Positions 47,288-56,263 of a stretch of 64,000 bases of DNA are shown here, piece by piece. Made by a program: the position numbers and the translations under genes. The DNA is taken from contig JANQJD010000008.1 of the NCBI GenBank assembly GCA_028281845.1, forward strand, positions 124,001 to 188,000, in the 5' to 3' direction. Every line of letters starts with the position of its first letter. Positions within the stretch are counted from its first letter, which is position 1. The notes under the pieces are model-generated. The model was given only the letters and a program-made list of their open reading frames with translations, searched no databases and was not told the origin of the DNA. Source of the stretch: Rhodospirillales bacterium. Lineage in GTDB: Bacteria; Pseudomonadota; Alphaproteobacteria; Rhodospirillales; Rhodospirillaceae.

Positions 47288-47354
47288 AACCGGGTGGCCG
47301 CACTGGGGGGCGTGATTCTGAAAAGACCGTCACAGTGGCGCGTGCACGGAAAGG

Positions 47355-47376
47355 CTACCGGATGGATTCCCGGTAG
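47355..47376 (+). terminator. Possible hairpin after phaB
   Basis: CTACCGG (47355-47361) can pair with CCGGTAG (47370-47376) around an 8-base loop, 68 bases after phaB in the convergent gap before rnhB. There is no T run, so termination is uncertain. Confidence 0.3.
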
Positions 47377-47440
47377 TCCTCTCCGGTAATGGTAATGTAC
47401 AGAAAGAGTTCAAAAACATTCGCTGTAAGTCCTGTGTGCA

Positions 47441-48064
47441 TCAAATCTGGCGCTCAGGAATTCTCTTGCCAAAAATTCTCTTGCCAAATGCAAATGAGCG
47501 CCTGTGATGTGGGGTGATTCCCAGTTTTTTCATGGCATTCAGATGAGCGGTCGTGCCATATCCTACGTTTGTTTCCCACCCATAGCCGGGATGCACGGCT
47601 GCCAGACGCCTCATAAGACGATCGCGTGTGACTTTGGCGACAATAGAGGCCGCTGCAATTGAGGCAGAAAAGCTGTCCCCCTTCACAAGGGGAATCACGG
47701 AACAAGAGAGTGGAGGAACGTTTTTCCCATCGATTATAGCATAATCAACACCCCTTAGCATGTCTATCGCTCGCGCCATTGCTAGGAATGTCGCTTGGAG
47801 AATGTTGCGTGCATCAATCTCAGCAACGTCTGCATGGCCGATACCAATGTCTGCACAAGCAGTCAAGGCAGTGAGGAGTCCCTCCCGTTTTTTTGGCATC
47901 AGTCTCTTGGAATCGTCTATCTCTGACAAGAGCGACATCGGCAGACTCGCTACGTTGAGCACAACAGCCGCTGCGATCACTGGCCCCGCCAACGATCCGC
48001 GCCCGACCTCGTCGAGGCCAGCGACTCTTCCCCCCAATTGCCGCTCGAGAATCAGGGTAGGCAT
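47441..48064 (-). CDS. rnhB: Ribonuclease HII
   Basis: Removes RNA from RNA-DNA hybrids and misincorporated ribonucleotides. The 207-residue product has the catalytic DEVGRGSLAGPV (Asp18, Glu19), ESDDSKRL-like IDDSKRL, IIDGKNVPP, KGDSFSASIAAASIVAKVTRD in two parts, and HPGYGWETNVGYGT. ATG 48064 gives the usual N-terminus; the frame runs on to 48121. The C-terminal tail carries FGKRI twice because of a 15-base tandem duplication (47459-47488). Confidence 0.96.
   Translation of the reverse strand: MPTLILERQLGGRVAGLDEVGRGSLAGPVIAAAVVLNVASLPMSLLSEIDDSKRLMPKKREGLLTALTACADIGIGHADVAEIDARNILQATFLAMARAIDMLRGVDYAIIDGKNVPPLSCSVIPLVKGDSFSASIAAASIVAKVTRDRLMRRLAAVHPGYGWETNVGYGTTAHLNAMKKLGITPHHRRSFAFGKRIFGKRIPERQI
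47459..47488 (-). repeat. 15-base perfect tandem duplication in the rnhB 3' end
   Basis: AATTCTCTTGCCAAA (plus strand) occurs twice with no spacer, in frame in rnhB, giving FGKRIFGKRI near the C-terminus. Confidence 0.97.
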
Positions 48065-48226
48065 AGACGCTCCATGAGAGATCTTCCATGGGAGACGGGA
48101 AAAACATCGGCATATGAGCACAGGAGAGTCCAGTCAATCTGGCAACTTTTTTGTCTTTTTGTCTTCTCGAGGCACATGTTGGTCCTGTAAAACTTACGGG
48201 CAGCGCCCTTTTTCTCCTTTGTCTCT

Positions 48227-48248
48227 TTGTCTGTCTCTTGTCTGTCTC
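48227..48248. repeat. 11-base perfect tandem duplication
   Basis: TTGTCTGTCTC occurs twice in the gap between rnhB and the HIG1-like gene, within a longer TCT-rich stretch (48210-48255). Confidence 0.93.
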
Positions 48249-48306
48249 TTCTGCGAGACTCTGCGGCCAATGGGCGGAGAGAAATGCTCCCATCCCAATG
48301 TCTCGC

Positions 48307-48525
48307 CTAATTCTGAATCAGCAGGATGATTGTGACCAACAATAAGGCTGCCGCCTGAGTCACAACGCGCAGATTCATCATTTTGAGTCCATGGCGTCGA
48401 TTGATCTCCCCCCCACACATGAACAGGATGATACCAATGACAAGAACACCGACGACTAAAAGGACGGCCGGCGTCAGAATCATCGTGGCTAGAGTCATCA
48501 GGGAAAATCCTCCGCTGTCAGACAT
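48307..48525 (-). CDS. HIG1-domain small membrane protein
   Basis: 72-residue protein with two membrane helices (about residues 15-37 and 53-70) separated by the loop GGEINRRHGLKMMNLRVVTQ, which matches the HIG1 signature (GGExN, then RVxxQ). Mitochondrial HIG1 proteins associate with cytochrome oxidase and respiratory supercomplexes; alphaproteobacterial members are short and poorly studied. The cobalamin adenosyltransferase and etf genes that often neighbour it in relatives are not here. The start codon has no strong ribosome site. Confidence 0.8.
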   Translation of the reverse strand: MSDSGGFSLMTLATMILTPAVLLVVGVLVIGIILFMCGGEINRRHGLKMMNLRVVTQAAALLLVTIILLIQN

Positions 48526-48897
48526 CGCACAAGAAACGGATGAACCTTCTCACTGAGAATGGCGGAGAAGACGGCATCAGGTCTGTGATACGCTGTCATC
48601 AATCCTACTCTTACAACGGTCGTGATTCCAACATCTGGTTGTTGTAGGCTTGTCCGGAGACCTGTCAAGATTCTGTCCCCCCCTCACAGCTATACAGGCA
48701 GCACTCTCCACCATTCAAAGTATGGCTTGGAATTGCCACCTCTCACCACCCCCTCTCAGATCACAACCGCAGCAGGTGCCGCACAAGGGCAAAATCTTGA
48801 CCTTCCGTTCACGCGCAATATGCGTTTAACTGCGTGGCCTGCATCCGCAGCAAAACCTCTCTTTCGAGAAAACGCTCAGGGGAGCGGAAAAGCAAGG
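48526..48897. other. Gap upstream of the ATP-grasp gene
   Basis: 372 bases. The ATP-grasp frame is open back to 48622, but the 92 extra codons show no family features. ATG 48898 lies closer to the conserved N-terminus. Divergent promoters for the HIG1-like and ATP-grasp genes are expected here, but none is clear. Confidence 0.45.
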
Positions 48898-51495
48898 ATG
48901 ACAGAAAAGGCTATGTCACAGGTTGCCGTAAAGAAAAGTGTTGCGTCCCTACTCCAGTATTCTGTGGCGGCACGGGGCACTTTCGATGAAATGACTGGTC
49001 CTGATGGTCAGCTACGTCCCCATTGGGCTGATTTTCTCGCTGCCCTTGCGACTCTACCCGATGGTGCACTCCAAAAACGGCGTGAGAAAGGCTTGCGACT
49101 CATTCGTGACAGTGGCGTAACCTACAATGTCTATGGTGACAAGGCTGGGAAAGACCGGCCGTGGGAACTAGACCCGATTCCTTTCCTGATCGCTGCTGAT
49201 GAATGGAGGATTCTCGAAGAGTCTCTGATTCAGCGTGCCACACTTCTCAATTTGATATTGCACGATTTGTACGGTGCTCAGAAATTGCTAAAGGATGGCT
49301 ATCTGCCGCCGTCTCTCGTCTTCAGTCATCCTGAGTTCTGGCGCCCCCTACATGGGGCTTCCTTGCCCCGGAATACATCCCTGGTCTTGTACGCTGCCGA
49401 TCTGGCGCGTTCCCCTGATGGGCGTTGGTGGGTTATTGGAGACCGCACGGCAGCGCCGTCTGGGGCTGGGTATGCCCTTGAGAATCGTATTATCACTGCG
49501 CGTATTCATCCTGATATTTACAAGAATCTGTGGGTTGAACGACTCGCACCATTTTTCCTGAAAGTACACGAGACACTCCGACGTTTGTCACCACGCCAGG
49601 GAGATATGCCGAGAATCGTGCTCTACACTCCTGGCCCCTACAACGAGACCTATTTCGAGCATGCCTATCTCGCCCGTTATCTTGGCATTACCCTGGTCGA
49701 TGGCGAGGATCTGACAAACCGTGGAGATCGCGTTTACCTCAAGACGCTGAACGGTCTGCGCCAAGTCGACGTCATGATTCGCCGCACAGACGACGGCTAC
49801 TGCGATCCTCTTGAACTGCGTAGCGACTCCTCTCTTGGTATTGCTGGGTTAGTACAGGCAGTGCACGCTGGCACCGTGAGCGTTGCTAATGGCTTGGGTG
49901 CATCTGTGCTGGAAAGCCCCGCTTGGCTTGCCTTTCTACCCAGGCTTTGCCGGGTCATGTTGCACGAGGATCTCAAGATGCCCTCAGTGGCCACTTGGTG
50001 GTGTGGTCAAAAAAAAGAATTAAACTATGTGATGAGCAATCTTGACACGCTGTGTGTGCGACACCTGCTCCCTTCATTAGCTCAGCCGCTGTGTGGCCGC
50101 AATTTGTCGAGTGCTGAACGTGTAAATCTTATTGAGCGTATTATGGCATCACCGCACAATTACGTAGCACAAGAAATAGTAAGTTTGTCAACAGCCCCAC
50201 TTTGGAATATGAACCGGCTGGAGTCTAGACCAGTTGTTATGCGAATCCATTTAACATCTTACAATAGCAGTTACGTCGCCATGCCGGGAGGATTAACACG
50301 GGTAGCACCCGCAGATGGTTTGTCCACAGTTTCTATGCAGCATGGTGGCACGAGCAAGGATACATGGGTGCTCTCCGAGAAACCTGTTGAACCTATTACG
50401 CTTTTGCGACCTGCCGGTGCACCAAGTAAACTGGTCCGCGGTGCGCGTGACCTCTCCTCACGGGTAGCCGATAACATGTTCTGGATGGGGCGCCATTTGG
50501 AACGCAGCGAGCTGACAACCCGCATTCTTCGCGCTGCTCTCGCCAGCCATGTAGAAGGGGCTGGGCAAGGGGCTGGGCTTGCTCAAGAGGAAACTTTGGC
50601 CATCGTACTGAGCATGCTGAGCGGCCATTCCGTGATTGGAGATCAGGCTGCAGATCCCCCCTGTGGAGGGGAAAGACGCAATCCGACTACTCTGCCTCAG
50701 GAAAGTGTCATGCGGCAGGTCATTCGGATTCACTGTGATCCTGAGCATTTCTCTGGATTGGGTCATTCTATTTGTCATTTACAAAGGATAGCGACTGTTG
50801 TGCGTGACCGTTTATCCCTAGATACCTGGCGCGCCATCTGGAGACTGGCCGAAACGGTCCGCTGTACAGGGCGTGGAGTGATCTCCCAGCCTGATGGCGA
50901 CCTTGATGAAATGCTTCTGCGACTGAACGAGGTCATCCAGATGACAGAAGCGCTGAGCGGCCTGGTAATGGAGAACATGACACGTGACCTGTCGTGGCGC
51001 TTTCTGGATGCCGGACGGCGTTTAGAAAGAGCCATGCACGTTCTCGATCTGCTTGCAGGGACAGTAGAGGCCGGCACCGCGGAGGACAGCCCCGTTCTAG
51101 ATGTTGTGCTTGGAATCTCTGATAGCATGATGACTTACAGGGCCCGCTACTTGGTCCCGCCCGCTCTTGTTCCGCTGGCAGACTTGCTCCTTTCTGATGA
51201 GAGTAATCCGCGCTCACTCGTCTTTCAACTATCTGCGCTCCAAGAGCATATGGACGCCATTGGTGTTGACCGTATGCCAGGGACCTTCACGCCAGAACAG
51301 AAAGCTATCATTGCCATGCTGGCCACAGTACGGACACTTGATCTAGAATCTCCGCTGTCTGTGGGCTGTGCTCATAAAGTTATTGGTAATATTTGTAGAG
51401 AAATGACTCTCAAACTGAGAACACTCTCAGAAATCCTTAACCTCCAGTATTTTACCCACGCAGTGGAAACACTCCCTCTTTTTACCAAGCCATAG
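48898..51495 (+). CDS. Circularly permuted ATP-grasp / alpha-E (DUF403) fusion
   Basis: 865-residue protein that joins a circularly permuted ATP-grasp ligase (about residues 40-500; FDEMTGPDGQLRPHW, GDRTAAPSGAGYALENR, VLYTPGPYNETYFEHAYLA, LVDGEDLTNRGDRVYLKTL) to an all-helical alpha-E domain (from about residue 520; SRVADNMFWMGRHLERSE). Comparative work on ATP-grasp amidoligases predicts that such proteins, with a neighbouring transglutaminase, make or attach a small peptide; no product is established. The transglutaminase follows by 14 bases. An in-frame 12-base duplication (50555-50578) lies in the alpha-E part. The start is uncertain. Confidence 0.87.
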   Translation: MTEKAMSQVAVKKSVASLLQYSVAARGTFDEMTGPDGQLRPHWADFLAALATLPDGALQKRREKGLRLIRDSGVTYNVYGDKAGKDRPWELDPIPFLIAADEWRILEESLIQRATLLNLILHDLYGAQKLLKDGYLPPSLVFSHPEFWRPLHGASLPRNTSLVLYAADLARSPDGRWWVIGDRTAAPSGAGYALENRIITARIHPDIYKNLWVERLAPFFLKVHETLRRLSPRQGDMPRIVLYTPGPYNETYFEHAYLARYLGITLVDGEDLTNRGDRVYLKTLNGLRQVDVMIRRTDDGYCDPLELRSDSSLGIAGLVQAVHAGTVSVANGLGASVLESPAWLAFLPRLCRVMLHEDLKMPSVATWWCGQKKELNYVMSNLDTLCVRHLLPSLAQPLCGRNLSSAERVNLIERIMASPHNYVAQEIVSLSTAPLWNMNRLESRPVVMRIHLTSYNSSYVAMPGGLTRVAPADGLSTVSMQHGGTSKDTWVLSEKPVEPITLLRPAGAPSKLVRGARDLSSRVADNMFWMGRHLERSELTTRILRAALASHVEGAGQGAGLAQEETLAIVLSMLSGHSVIGDQAADPPCGGERRNPTTLPQESVMRQVIRIHCDPEHFSGLGHSICHLQRIATVVRDRLSLDTWRAIWRLAETVRCTGRGVISQPDGDLDEMLLRLNEVIQMTEALSGLVMENMTRDLSWRFLDAGRRLERAMHVLDLLAGTVEAGTAEDSPVLDVVLGISDSMMTYRARYLVPPALVPLADLLLSDESNPRSLVFQLSALQEHMDAIGVDRMPGTFTPEQKAIIAMLATVRTLDLESPLSVGCAHKVIGNICREMTLKLRTLSEILNLQYFTHAVETLPLFTKP
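50555..50578 (+). repeat. 12-base perfect tandem duplication in the alpha-E domain
   Basis: AAGGGGCTGGGC occurs twice in frame, giving EGAGQGAG in a loop of the DUF403 part. Confidence 0.95.
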
Positions 51496-51509
51496 CCTCT
51501 TTTTTCCTC

Positions 51510-52415
51510 ATGATAACTACCTACAATTGCCGTCATACTACAGTCTACAATTATACATTACCTGTCACCGTTTCTCATCACGCTGCCCACCTTGTCCCAC
51601 GGGCTCTGCCAACGCAAATCATTCATGGGAACATTATCCGAGTCACGCCGGAACCAGCCCATCGTTCTACTCGCACAGATTATTTTGGCAACAATGTCTT
51701 CTTCTTCACTCTTGAAGAAACGCACCGCTCACTGACAGTCGAATCTCTCTGCACTGTGACTCTCTGTGAGCATGATTTTCCCCCGGCAGACGAGACTCCA
51801 CCATGGGAGAAAGTCCGTGATTTTCTTGCCAGTGCGCGCTCTCCTGAGGCTCTCGTGGCCTGTCAGTATGTGTTCGATTCATCCTTTGTCGTCACCAGTT
51901 CTGCAGTTGAAGCCTATGCCAGGCCATCGTTCCCACCAGGCCGTCCTATTCTCACCGCAGTAGTAGATCTAATGCACCGCATTCATTGCGAATTTACCTA
52001 TGATCCTAAGGCGACCACCCTAGCCACGCCCCTGAAAGACGTGTTAGGCCATAGACGCGGCGTTTGTCAGGATTTTGCCCACTTGCAGATCGCTTGTTGC
52101 CGGACAATGGGCTTAGCAGCACGCTACGTGTCAGGCTATGTGCATACCTGTCGTACACCCTCTCCAACGGAGGCAGATTGCTCGACCATGCTCATCGGCG
52201 CGGATGCCTCTCATGCTTGGCTGGCGGTATATGTACCGGGAGTCGGTTGGGTCGATCTCGATCCTACAAACGATACAATGCCTTCCATTGAGCATATCAC
52301 TATCGCTTGGGGACGCGACTACGACGACGTGAGTCCGCTGAAAGGCGTCGTGACGGGCGGCGGTCAACACACTCCCCGAGTCGAAGTCAGCGTGACACGC
52401 CGTCCAACGCCCTGA
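51510..52415 (+). CDS. Transglutaminase-like cysteine protease
   Basis: 301-residue protein with an N-terminal beta domain (YNCRHTTVYNYTLPV) and a transglutaminase-like core. The triad is visible: Cys186 in GVCQDFAH, His235 in DASHAWLAVY and Asp251 in DLDPTN. Bacterial members usually act as peptidases or amide-forming enzymes and are typically encoded beside circularly permuted ATP-grasp/alpha-E genes, as here (14-base spacing). It probably works on the product of that gene; the substrate is unknown. It converges on rplI. Confidence 0.9.
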   Translation: MITTYNCRHTTVYNYTLPVTVSHHAAHLVPRALPTQIIHGNIIRVTPEPAHRSTRTDYFGNNVFFFTLEETHRSLTVESLCTVTLCEHDFPPADETPPWEKVRDFLASARSPEALVACQYVFDSSFVVTSSAVEAYARPSFPPGRPILTAVVDLMHRIHCEFTYDPKATTLATPLKDVLGHRRGVCQDFAHLQIACCRTMGLAARYVSGYVHTCRTPSPTEADCSTMLIGADASHAWLAVYVPGVGWVDLDPTNDTMPSIEHITIAWGRDYDDVSPLKGVVTGGGQHTPRVEVSVTRRPTP

Positions 52416-52456
52416 TGCCCCTGACCCCTGATAACGGGGAAAAAAAAATGAAAAAA

Positions 52457-52482
52457 ACAATCTTATGTAACAATCTTATGTA
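52457..52482. repeat. 13-base perfect tandem duplication
   Basis: ACAATCTTATGTA occurs twice in the convergent gap between the transglutaminase and rplI genes. Confidence 0.96.
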
Positions 52483-52545
52483 GCCCACCACCCAGTGGAG
52501 TCCCCGTCGCCAGTGGGAATAGTGGAGTGGGAATTATGATCAATC

Positions 52546-52565
52546 GATCACGATCAATCGTGATC
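52546..52565 (-). terminator. Hairpin enclosing the rplI stop codon
   Basis: GATCACGA/TCGTGATC forms an 8-pair stem with a 4-base loop that contains the rplI TGA. GATCAATC is also repeated just downstream (52539-52558). No T run follows closely; it may stabilise the mRNA end or help termination of the ribosomal operon. Confidence 0.4.
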
Positions 52566-53102
52566 TTCCTTATCTTCCTTGTTCACAAGGCCTTCTTTGC
52601 CAACATCGCCCGATCCCGAGCGCAATAATTTGTCTTTACGGATCCTCCCTCGTTCCTCGAGTGATCTGACAACCGTAATGGTTACAGGAACACTTATCTC
52701 TGGATGGAGAGAAACCCATACCACCGTTTCGCCCAGAGTCTTAATCGCCTGCCTGAGCTGTACTTGATGGCGCTGGAGTGTAAACCCCGTCTCTGTAACG
52801 GCCTCAGCGATATCACGCGCTGTCACTGAACCATAAAGCTGCCCACTCTCACCAGCCTGACGGACGATCAATAATGAGAGGCCATCCATCCTGGCCGCCA
52901 CGGCTGTGGCTTCCTCGCGGCGTTTTATGTTGACTGTCTCGAGCTGAGTCCGTTTTCTCTGGAAATACGCTATGTTCTCCTGTGTTGCACGTAGCGCTTT
53001 CTGTTGTGGCAGAAGATAATTCCGAGCATAGCCGGGACGCACTTTGACACGATCGCCCATATGACCAATGTTTTCTATCCGTTCCAGAAGCAAAATTTCC
53101 AT
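52554..53102 (-). CDS. rplI: 50S ribosomal protein L9
   Basis: Binds 23S rRNA at the base of the L1 stalk. The 182-residue product has the N-terminal signature MEILLLERIENIGHMGDRV, then VRPGYARNYLLPQQKA, a long connecting helix and the C-terminal RNA-binding domain (GQLYGSVTARDIAEAV). GGAGGGG four bases upstream sets ATG 53102, although the frame is open to 53183. It is longer than the usual L9 (about 150) because of a charged tail ending in KEDKEDHD, which includes a 9-base duplication (52563-52580). Confidence 0.97.
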   Translation of the reverse strand: MEILLLERIENIGHMGDRVKVRPGYARNYLLPQQKALRATQENIAYFQRKRTQLETVNIKRREEATAVAARMDGLSLLIVRQAGESGQLYGSVTARDIAEAVTETGFTLQRHQVQLRQAIKTLGETVVWVSLHPEISVPVTITVVRSLEERGRIRKDKLLRSGSGDVGKEGLVNKEDKEDHD

Positions 53103-53181
53103 TTCTTCCCCTCCCCATGGCAGGCACAAGTCACACGATACGATAGGGTCAGTACGGACGCCGTCTCGCCACGTGATCGAC

Positions 53182-53199
53182 AAGCCTATAAAGCCTATA
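53182..53199. repeat. 9-base perfect tandem duplication between rplI and rpsR
   Basis: AAGCCTATA occurs twice without a spacer, just after the rpsR stop. Confidence 0.9.
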
Positions 53200-53201
53200 A
53201 G

Positions 53202-53438
53202 CTAGCCGACGGCATAGGGGAGCAGCGCAAGATAACGAGCCCGCTTGATGGCACGTGCGAGCATGCGCTGTTTTTTAGCGGAGACAGCCGTAATCCGGCT
53301 AGGAACAATTTTGCCTCTTTCTGAGACATAGCGTTGGAGCAAGCGCACATCTTTATAATCGATCCGAGGCGCCTCTGCTCCTGAGAACGGACATGTCTTG
53401 CGGCGGCGGAAAAACGGACGGCGTGTCATTGGCATCAT
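53202..53438 (-). CDS. rpsR: 30S ribosomal protein S18
   Basis: Small-subunit protein that pairs with S6 on the platform. The 78-residue product has the family's [15 protein letters not shown] start (a single zinc-type Cys), [19 protein letters not shown] and [23 protein letters not shown] four bases upstream, inside rpsF, supports ATG 53438. It overlaps the rpsF stop by four bases, which indicates coupled translation. Confidence 0.98.
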   Translation of the reverse strand: MMPMTRRPFFRRRKTCPFSGAEAPRIDYKDVRLLQRYVSERGKIVPSRITAVSAKKQRMLARAIKRARYLALLPYAVG

Positions 53439-53920
53439 GTCCCTCCTTCGCCTGGCCTGTCGCTACTCGCAGCCCCATGACTCTCGCTTCGATCACTGCC
53501 ACTGCTACGGTCACGCCCAAAGCGTTCACGCATAGACTTTCCACCACTATCACGGTCACGTCCGAATCGGCCACGCTCCCGCTCCCCCTCACGGCCGCCG
53601 CGGCTTTGTAAAATCGGCGACGGCTGATCGTTGAGCCTGTCCACCCTGACGGTTAAGTAGCGTAAGACATCTTCGTTGATTCGCATCTGTCGTTCTATTT
53701 CAAGAATAGCATCAGGTGGCGCATCGATGTTGAAGAATGTATAATACCCCTTACGATTATTTTTGATCCTGTAGGCTAGGTTACGTAAACCCCAACTCTC
53801 GCGTTTGCTGAGCCTGCCACCGCGCTCACCAATGACAGCGGCCAACTGATTGGCGAGATTTTCTACCTGCTGAGGCGAGGCATCCTGGCGTACGATGAAA
53901 ACTGTTTCATAAAACGGCAT
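53435..53920 (-). CDS. rpsF: 30S ribosomal protein S6
   Basis: Small-subunit protein that pairs with S18. The 161-residue product begins [19 protein letters not shown] and contains [20 protein letters not shown] and [14 protein letters not shown]. After about residue 105 it has a long arginine-, glycine- and serine-rich tail (RGRFGRDR repeats) typical of alphaproteobacterial S6. AGAGG six bases upstream supports ATG 53920. It is the first gene of the rpsF-rpsR-rplI operon. Confidence 0.98.
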   Translation of the reverse strand: MPFYETVFIVRQDASPQQVENLANQLAAVIGERGGRLSKRESWGLRNLAYRIKNNRKGYYTFFNIDAPPDAILEIERQMRINEDVLRYLTVRVDRLNDQPSPILQSRGGREGERERGRFGRDRDSGGKSMRERFGRDRSSGSDRSESHGAASSDRPGEGGT

Positions 53921-54009
53921 GTGTGCCTCTTGTTTCTTGTGCATCCCGCCCAACTGTCAGATACAGACAGGAAGATACAGACCGGACCCTCTTGGGCCGG
54001 AAGGGGCGC

Positions 54010-54037
54010 ACTATACACTTTTCTTCTTCTCGTGCAA
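54010..54037 (-). promoter_or_regulatory. Predicted sigma-70 promoter of rpsF-rpsR-rplI
   Basis: On the minus strand, TTGCAC (54037-54032) and TATAGT (54015-54010) are separated by 16 bases, about 90 bases upstream of the rpsF start. Position and match to consensus are good. Confidence 0.55.
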
Positions 54038-54043
54038 GCACTC

Positions 54044-54071
54044 TTGACAGAGTTTCCAGCACCAGTATGAC
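54044..54071 (+). promoter_or_regulatory. Predicted sigma-70 promoter of fabD
   Basis: TTGACA (54044-54049) and TATGAC (54066-54071) are separated by 16 bases and end 38 bases upstream of fabD. It lies back to back with the predicted rpsF promoter. Confidence 0.5.
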
Positions 54072-54109
54072 TTAAATATCACCTTTGGGTAACGGAGGAT
54101 GAGTTACCG

Positions 54110-55051
54110 ATGGTACGTGCGTTCGTGTTTCCGGGACAGGGCTCCCAGTGCGTCGGAATGGGCCGGAATCTCGCAGAGGCTTTTCTTGCCGCTCGCCTCC
54201 TCTTTGAAGAGGTTGACGAGGTGTTGAAACAGAATCTGAGTCGCCTCATGTTTGAGGGGCCGGAAGTGGCGTTGCAGTTGACGGAAAATGCGCAGCCAGC
54301 GCTCTTGGCTGTCAGTCTAGCGGTCATGCGGGTATTGGAGGCCGAAGGAGGGGTGGATCTCCGTCAGCACGCTCAGTTTGTTGCTGGCCATTCGTTAGGT
54401 GAGTATTCCGCTCTGACTGCCGCAAAGAGTTTTACGGTGGCAGACGCGGTACGACTGGTGAAGATACGCGGGCAGGCCATGCAGAAAGCTGTTCCAGTAG
54501 GTTCTGGGGCAATGGCAGCGTTGCTTGGACTCGATCTTGACAGCGCTCGGGCCGTTGCTGAACGGGCAGCTGAAGGGGAGATATGTACAGCGGCTAATGA
54601 CAATGCACCAGCCCAGGTAGTTGTGAGCGGCCATATGACAGCCGTTCAACGGGCAGTGGTTCTCGCAGCGTCTTATGGAGCAAAGAGAAGTGCCATTCTC
54701 CCAGTTTCTGCCCCATTTCATTGTGTGCTTATGCAACCTGCAGCAGAAATTATCGCTGAGTCCTTGGCGCAGATACCGTTGGAACGGCCTGCAGTCCCTC
54801 TGGTCGCCAATATCACCGCTAGCAGTGTCGAGGAATCTGAAACGATTAAATCTCTGCTAGTTGACCAGATGACTGGTACGGTACGATGGAGGGAAAGCGT
54901 CCTGTACATGTACGCGCACGGTGTCACGCAGATAGTGGAGCTTGGAGTAGGCAAAGTGCTCACTGGGCTTGCCAGACGTATCGTGCCAAATATAACAGGT
55001 ATGGCCGTGCACACACCTGGCGATATCGAGTCTTTTTTGAAAGCACTCTAA
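54110..55051 (+). CDS. fabD: Malonyl-CoA:ACP transacylase
   Basis: Loads malonyl groups onto acyl carrier protein for fatty acid synthesis. The 313-residue product has AFVFPGQGSQCVGMG, the nucleophile Ser95 in AGHSLGEYSAL, the downstream PVSAPFHCVLM with the catalytic His, and the QIVELGVGKVLTGL C-terminal motif. CGGAGG lies upstream of ATG 54110. It heads a fabD-fabG-acpP-fabF set with gaps of about 200, 260 and 65 bases, wider than in most relatives. Confidence 0.97.
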   Translation: MVRAFVFPGQGSQCVGMGRNLAEAFLAARLLFEEVDEVLKQNLSRLMFEGPEVALQLTENAQPALLAVSLAVMRVLEAEGGVDLRQHAQFVAGHSLGEYSALTAAKSFTVADAVRLVKIRGQAMQKAVPVGSGAMAALLGLDLDSARAVAERAAEGEICTAANDNAPAQVVVSGHMTAVQRAVVLAASYGAKRSAILPVSAPFHCVLMQPAAEIIAESLAQIPLERPAVPLVANITASSVEESETIKSLLVDQMTGTVRWRESVLYMYAHGVTQIVELGVGKVLTGLARRIVPNITGMAVHTPGDIESFLKAL

Positions 55052-55253
55052 AACTTGTATCGATTTTTTTGAAAGGACTTTACAATTTTTATTTCGTAAA
55101 AGTGGCATTGACGTGTCTCACAGCCGTTGTTGTATCGCGTCGTCTGTCGAATCATATATATGGCTGGGCTGTGCCTCACAGTACAACTCCTGTGGTGTTG
55201 TGATGGCAGCCGGTTCAGTCTGGGTTATCTTGGGTTAGCGCATGAGGGCAAAG

Positions 55254-56006
55254 ATGTTTGACCTGACAGAGAGGTGCGCTCTCGTCACAGGGGCCTCAGG
55301 GGGCATTGGTGAAGCGATTGCTCGAAAGTTGTATGCGCGGGGGGCAACCCTGACTTTATCAGGGACACGGCAGCGCATGCTCGAATCCCTGCGTGTCGCT
55401 CTCAGAACGCGCGTCCCCGGAACGCACGTCTTTGTGTTCCCCTGTAACCTCAGCGAGGCAGAGTCTGTGGAGCGATTAGTGACGGAGGCGGAATCTGCCA
55501 TGGGCCGTGTCGACATTCTCGTGAACAGTGCTGGTGTCACTCGTGATTCTCTGATTCTGCGTATGAAGGACGACGACTGGGCACGGGTGATGGACGTCAA
55601 CCTGACGGCGGCCTTTCGCCTGTCACGGGCTGTCGTACGTGGTATGATCAAACGCCGTTTTGGGCGCATGGTTCATATTACTTCCATCGTTGGAATCACG
55701 GGCAATCCGGGGCAGGTAAACTATGCTGCTGCCAAGGCAGGCATGATAGGCATGACAAAGAGTCTCGCAGCAGAAGTGGCGGCACGGAATATTACTGTTA
55801 ATTGTGTTGCTCCTGGGTTTATCACGACAGCCATGACGGATACCTTGTCAGAGGTGCAACGGAATAAATTAATCTCAGGCATTCCAGCGGGTCGCTTCGG
55901 TGTCCCAGAAGATATTGCCGCGGCCACTCTGTTCCTTGTCAGTCCAGAAGCTGGCTACATCACGGGTCAGACTCTGCATATCAACGGTGGAATGGCCATG
56001 GTCTGA
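55254..56006 (+). CDS. fabG: 3-oxoacyl-ACP reductase
   Basis: NADPH-dependent reduction of beta-ketoacyl-ACP. The 250-residue short-chain dehydrogenase has ALVTGASGGIGEAIARKL, NSAGVTRDSL, the catalytic Ser144, Tyr157 and Lys161 (VNYAAAKAGMIGMTKSLA) and VAPGFITTAMTD. GAGGG five bases upstream favours ATG 55254 over ATG 55242. Its place between fabD and acpP separates it from the PhaB paralogue at 46.6 kb. Confidence 0.96.
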   Translation: MFDLTERCALVTGASGGIGEAIARKLYARGATLTLSGTRQRMLESLRVALRTRVPGTHVFVFPCNLSEAESVERLVTEAESAMGRVDILVNSAGVTRDSLILRMKDDDWARVMDVNLTAAFRLSRAVVRGMIKRRFGRMVHITSIVGITGNPGQVNYAAAKAGMIGMTKSLAAEVAARNITVNCVAPGFITTAMTDTLSEVQRNKLISGIPAGRFGVPEDIAAATLFLVSPEAGYITGQTLHINGGMAMV

Positions 56007-56076
56007 GACTTGCGGGGCACAGGTGGGTTCTCCAACAGGTACGGCGGCTGTTCCGTGTGGCGTAGGACAGAAGTAT

Positions 56077-56105
56077 GAATTGTTTCCATCCGAATTGTTT
56101 CCATC
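56077..56105. repeat. 14-15-base tandem duplication between fabG and acpP
   Basis: GAATTGTTTCCATC occurs twice with a 15-base period in the 257-base fabG-acpP gap. Confidence 0.95.
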
Positions 56106-56263
56106 TGCCGATCTCTCCGTGTAATGTGCGGTGTGTGCTGGTCAAGCCTGCAAAAGTATGGTACGAGACTCTCCGGAAAATGTCTTGAGAGTGGGTGCAC
56201 TGGTACCAGCAGGCGTTATTTCAGCTGTCTTTAATTCCACTTGCGGGTCGAGGACTGAACATT

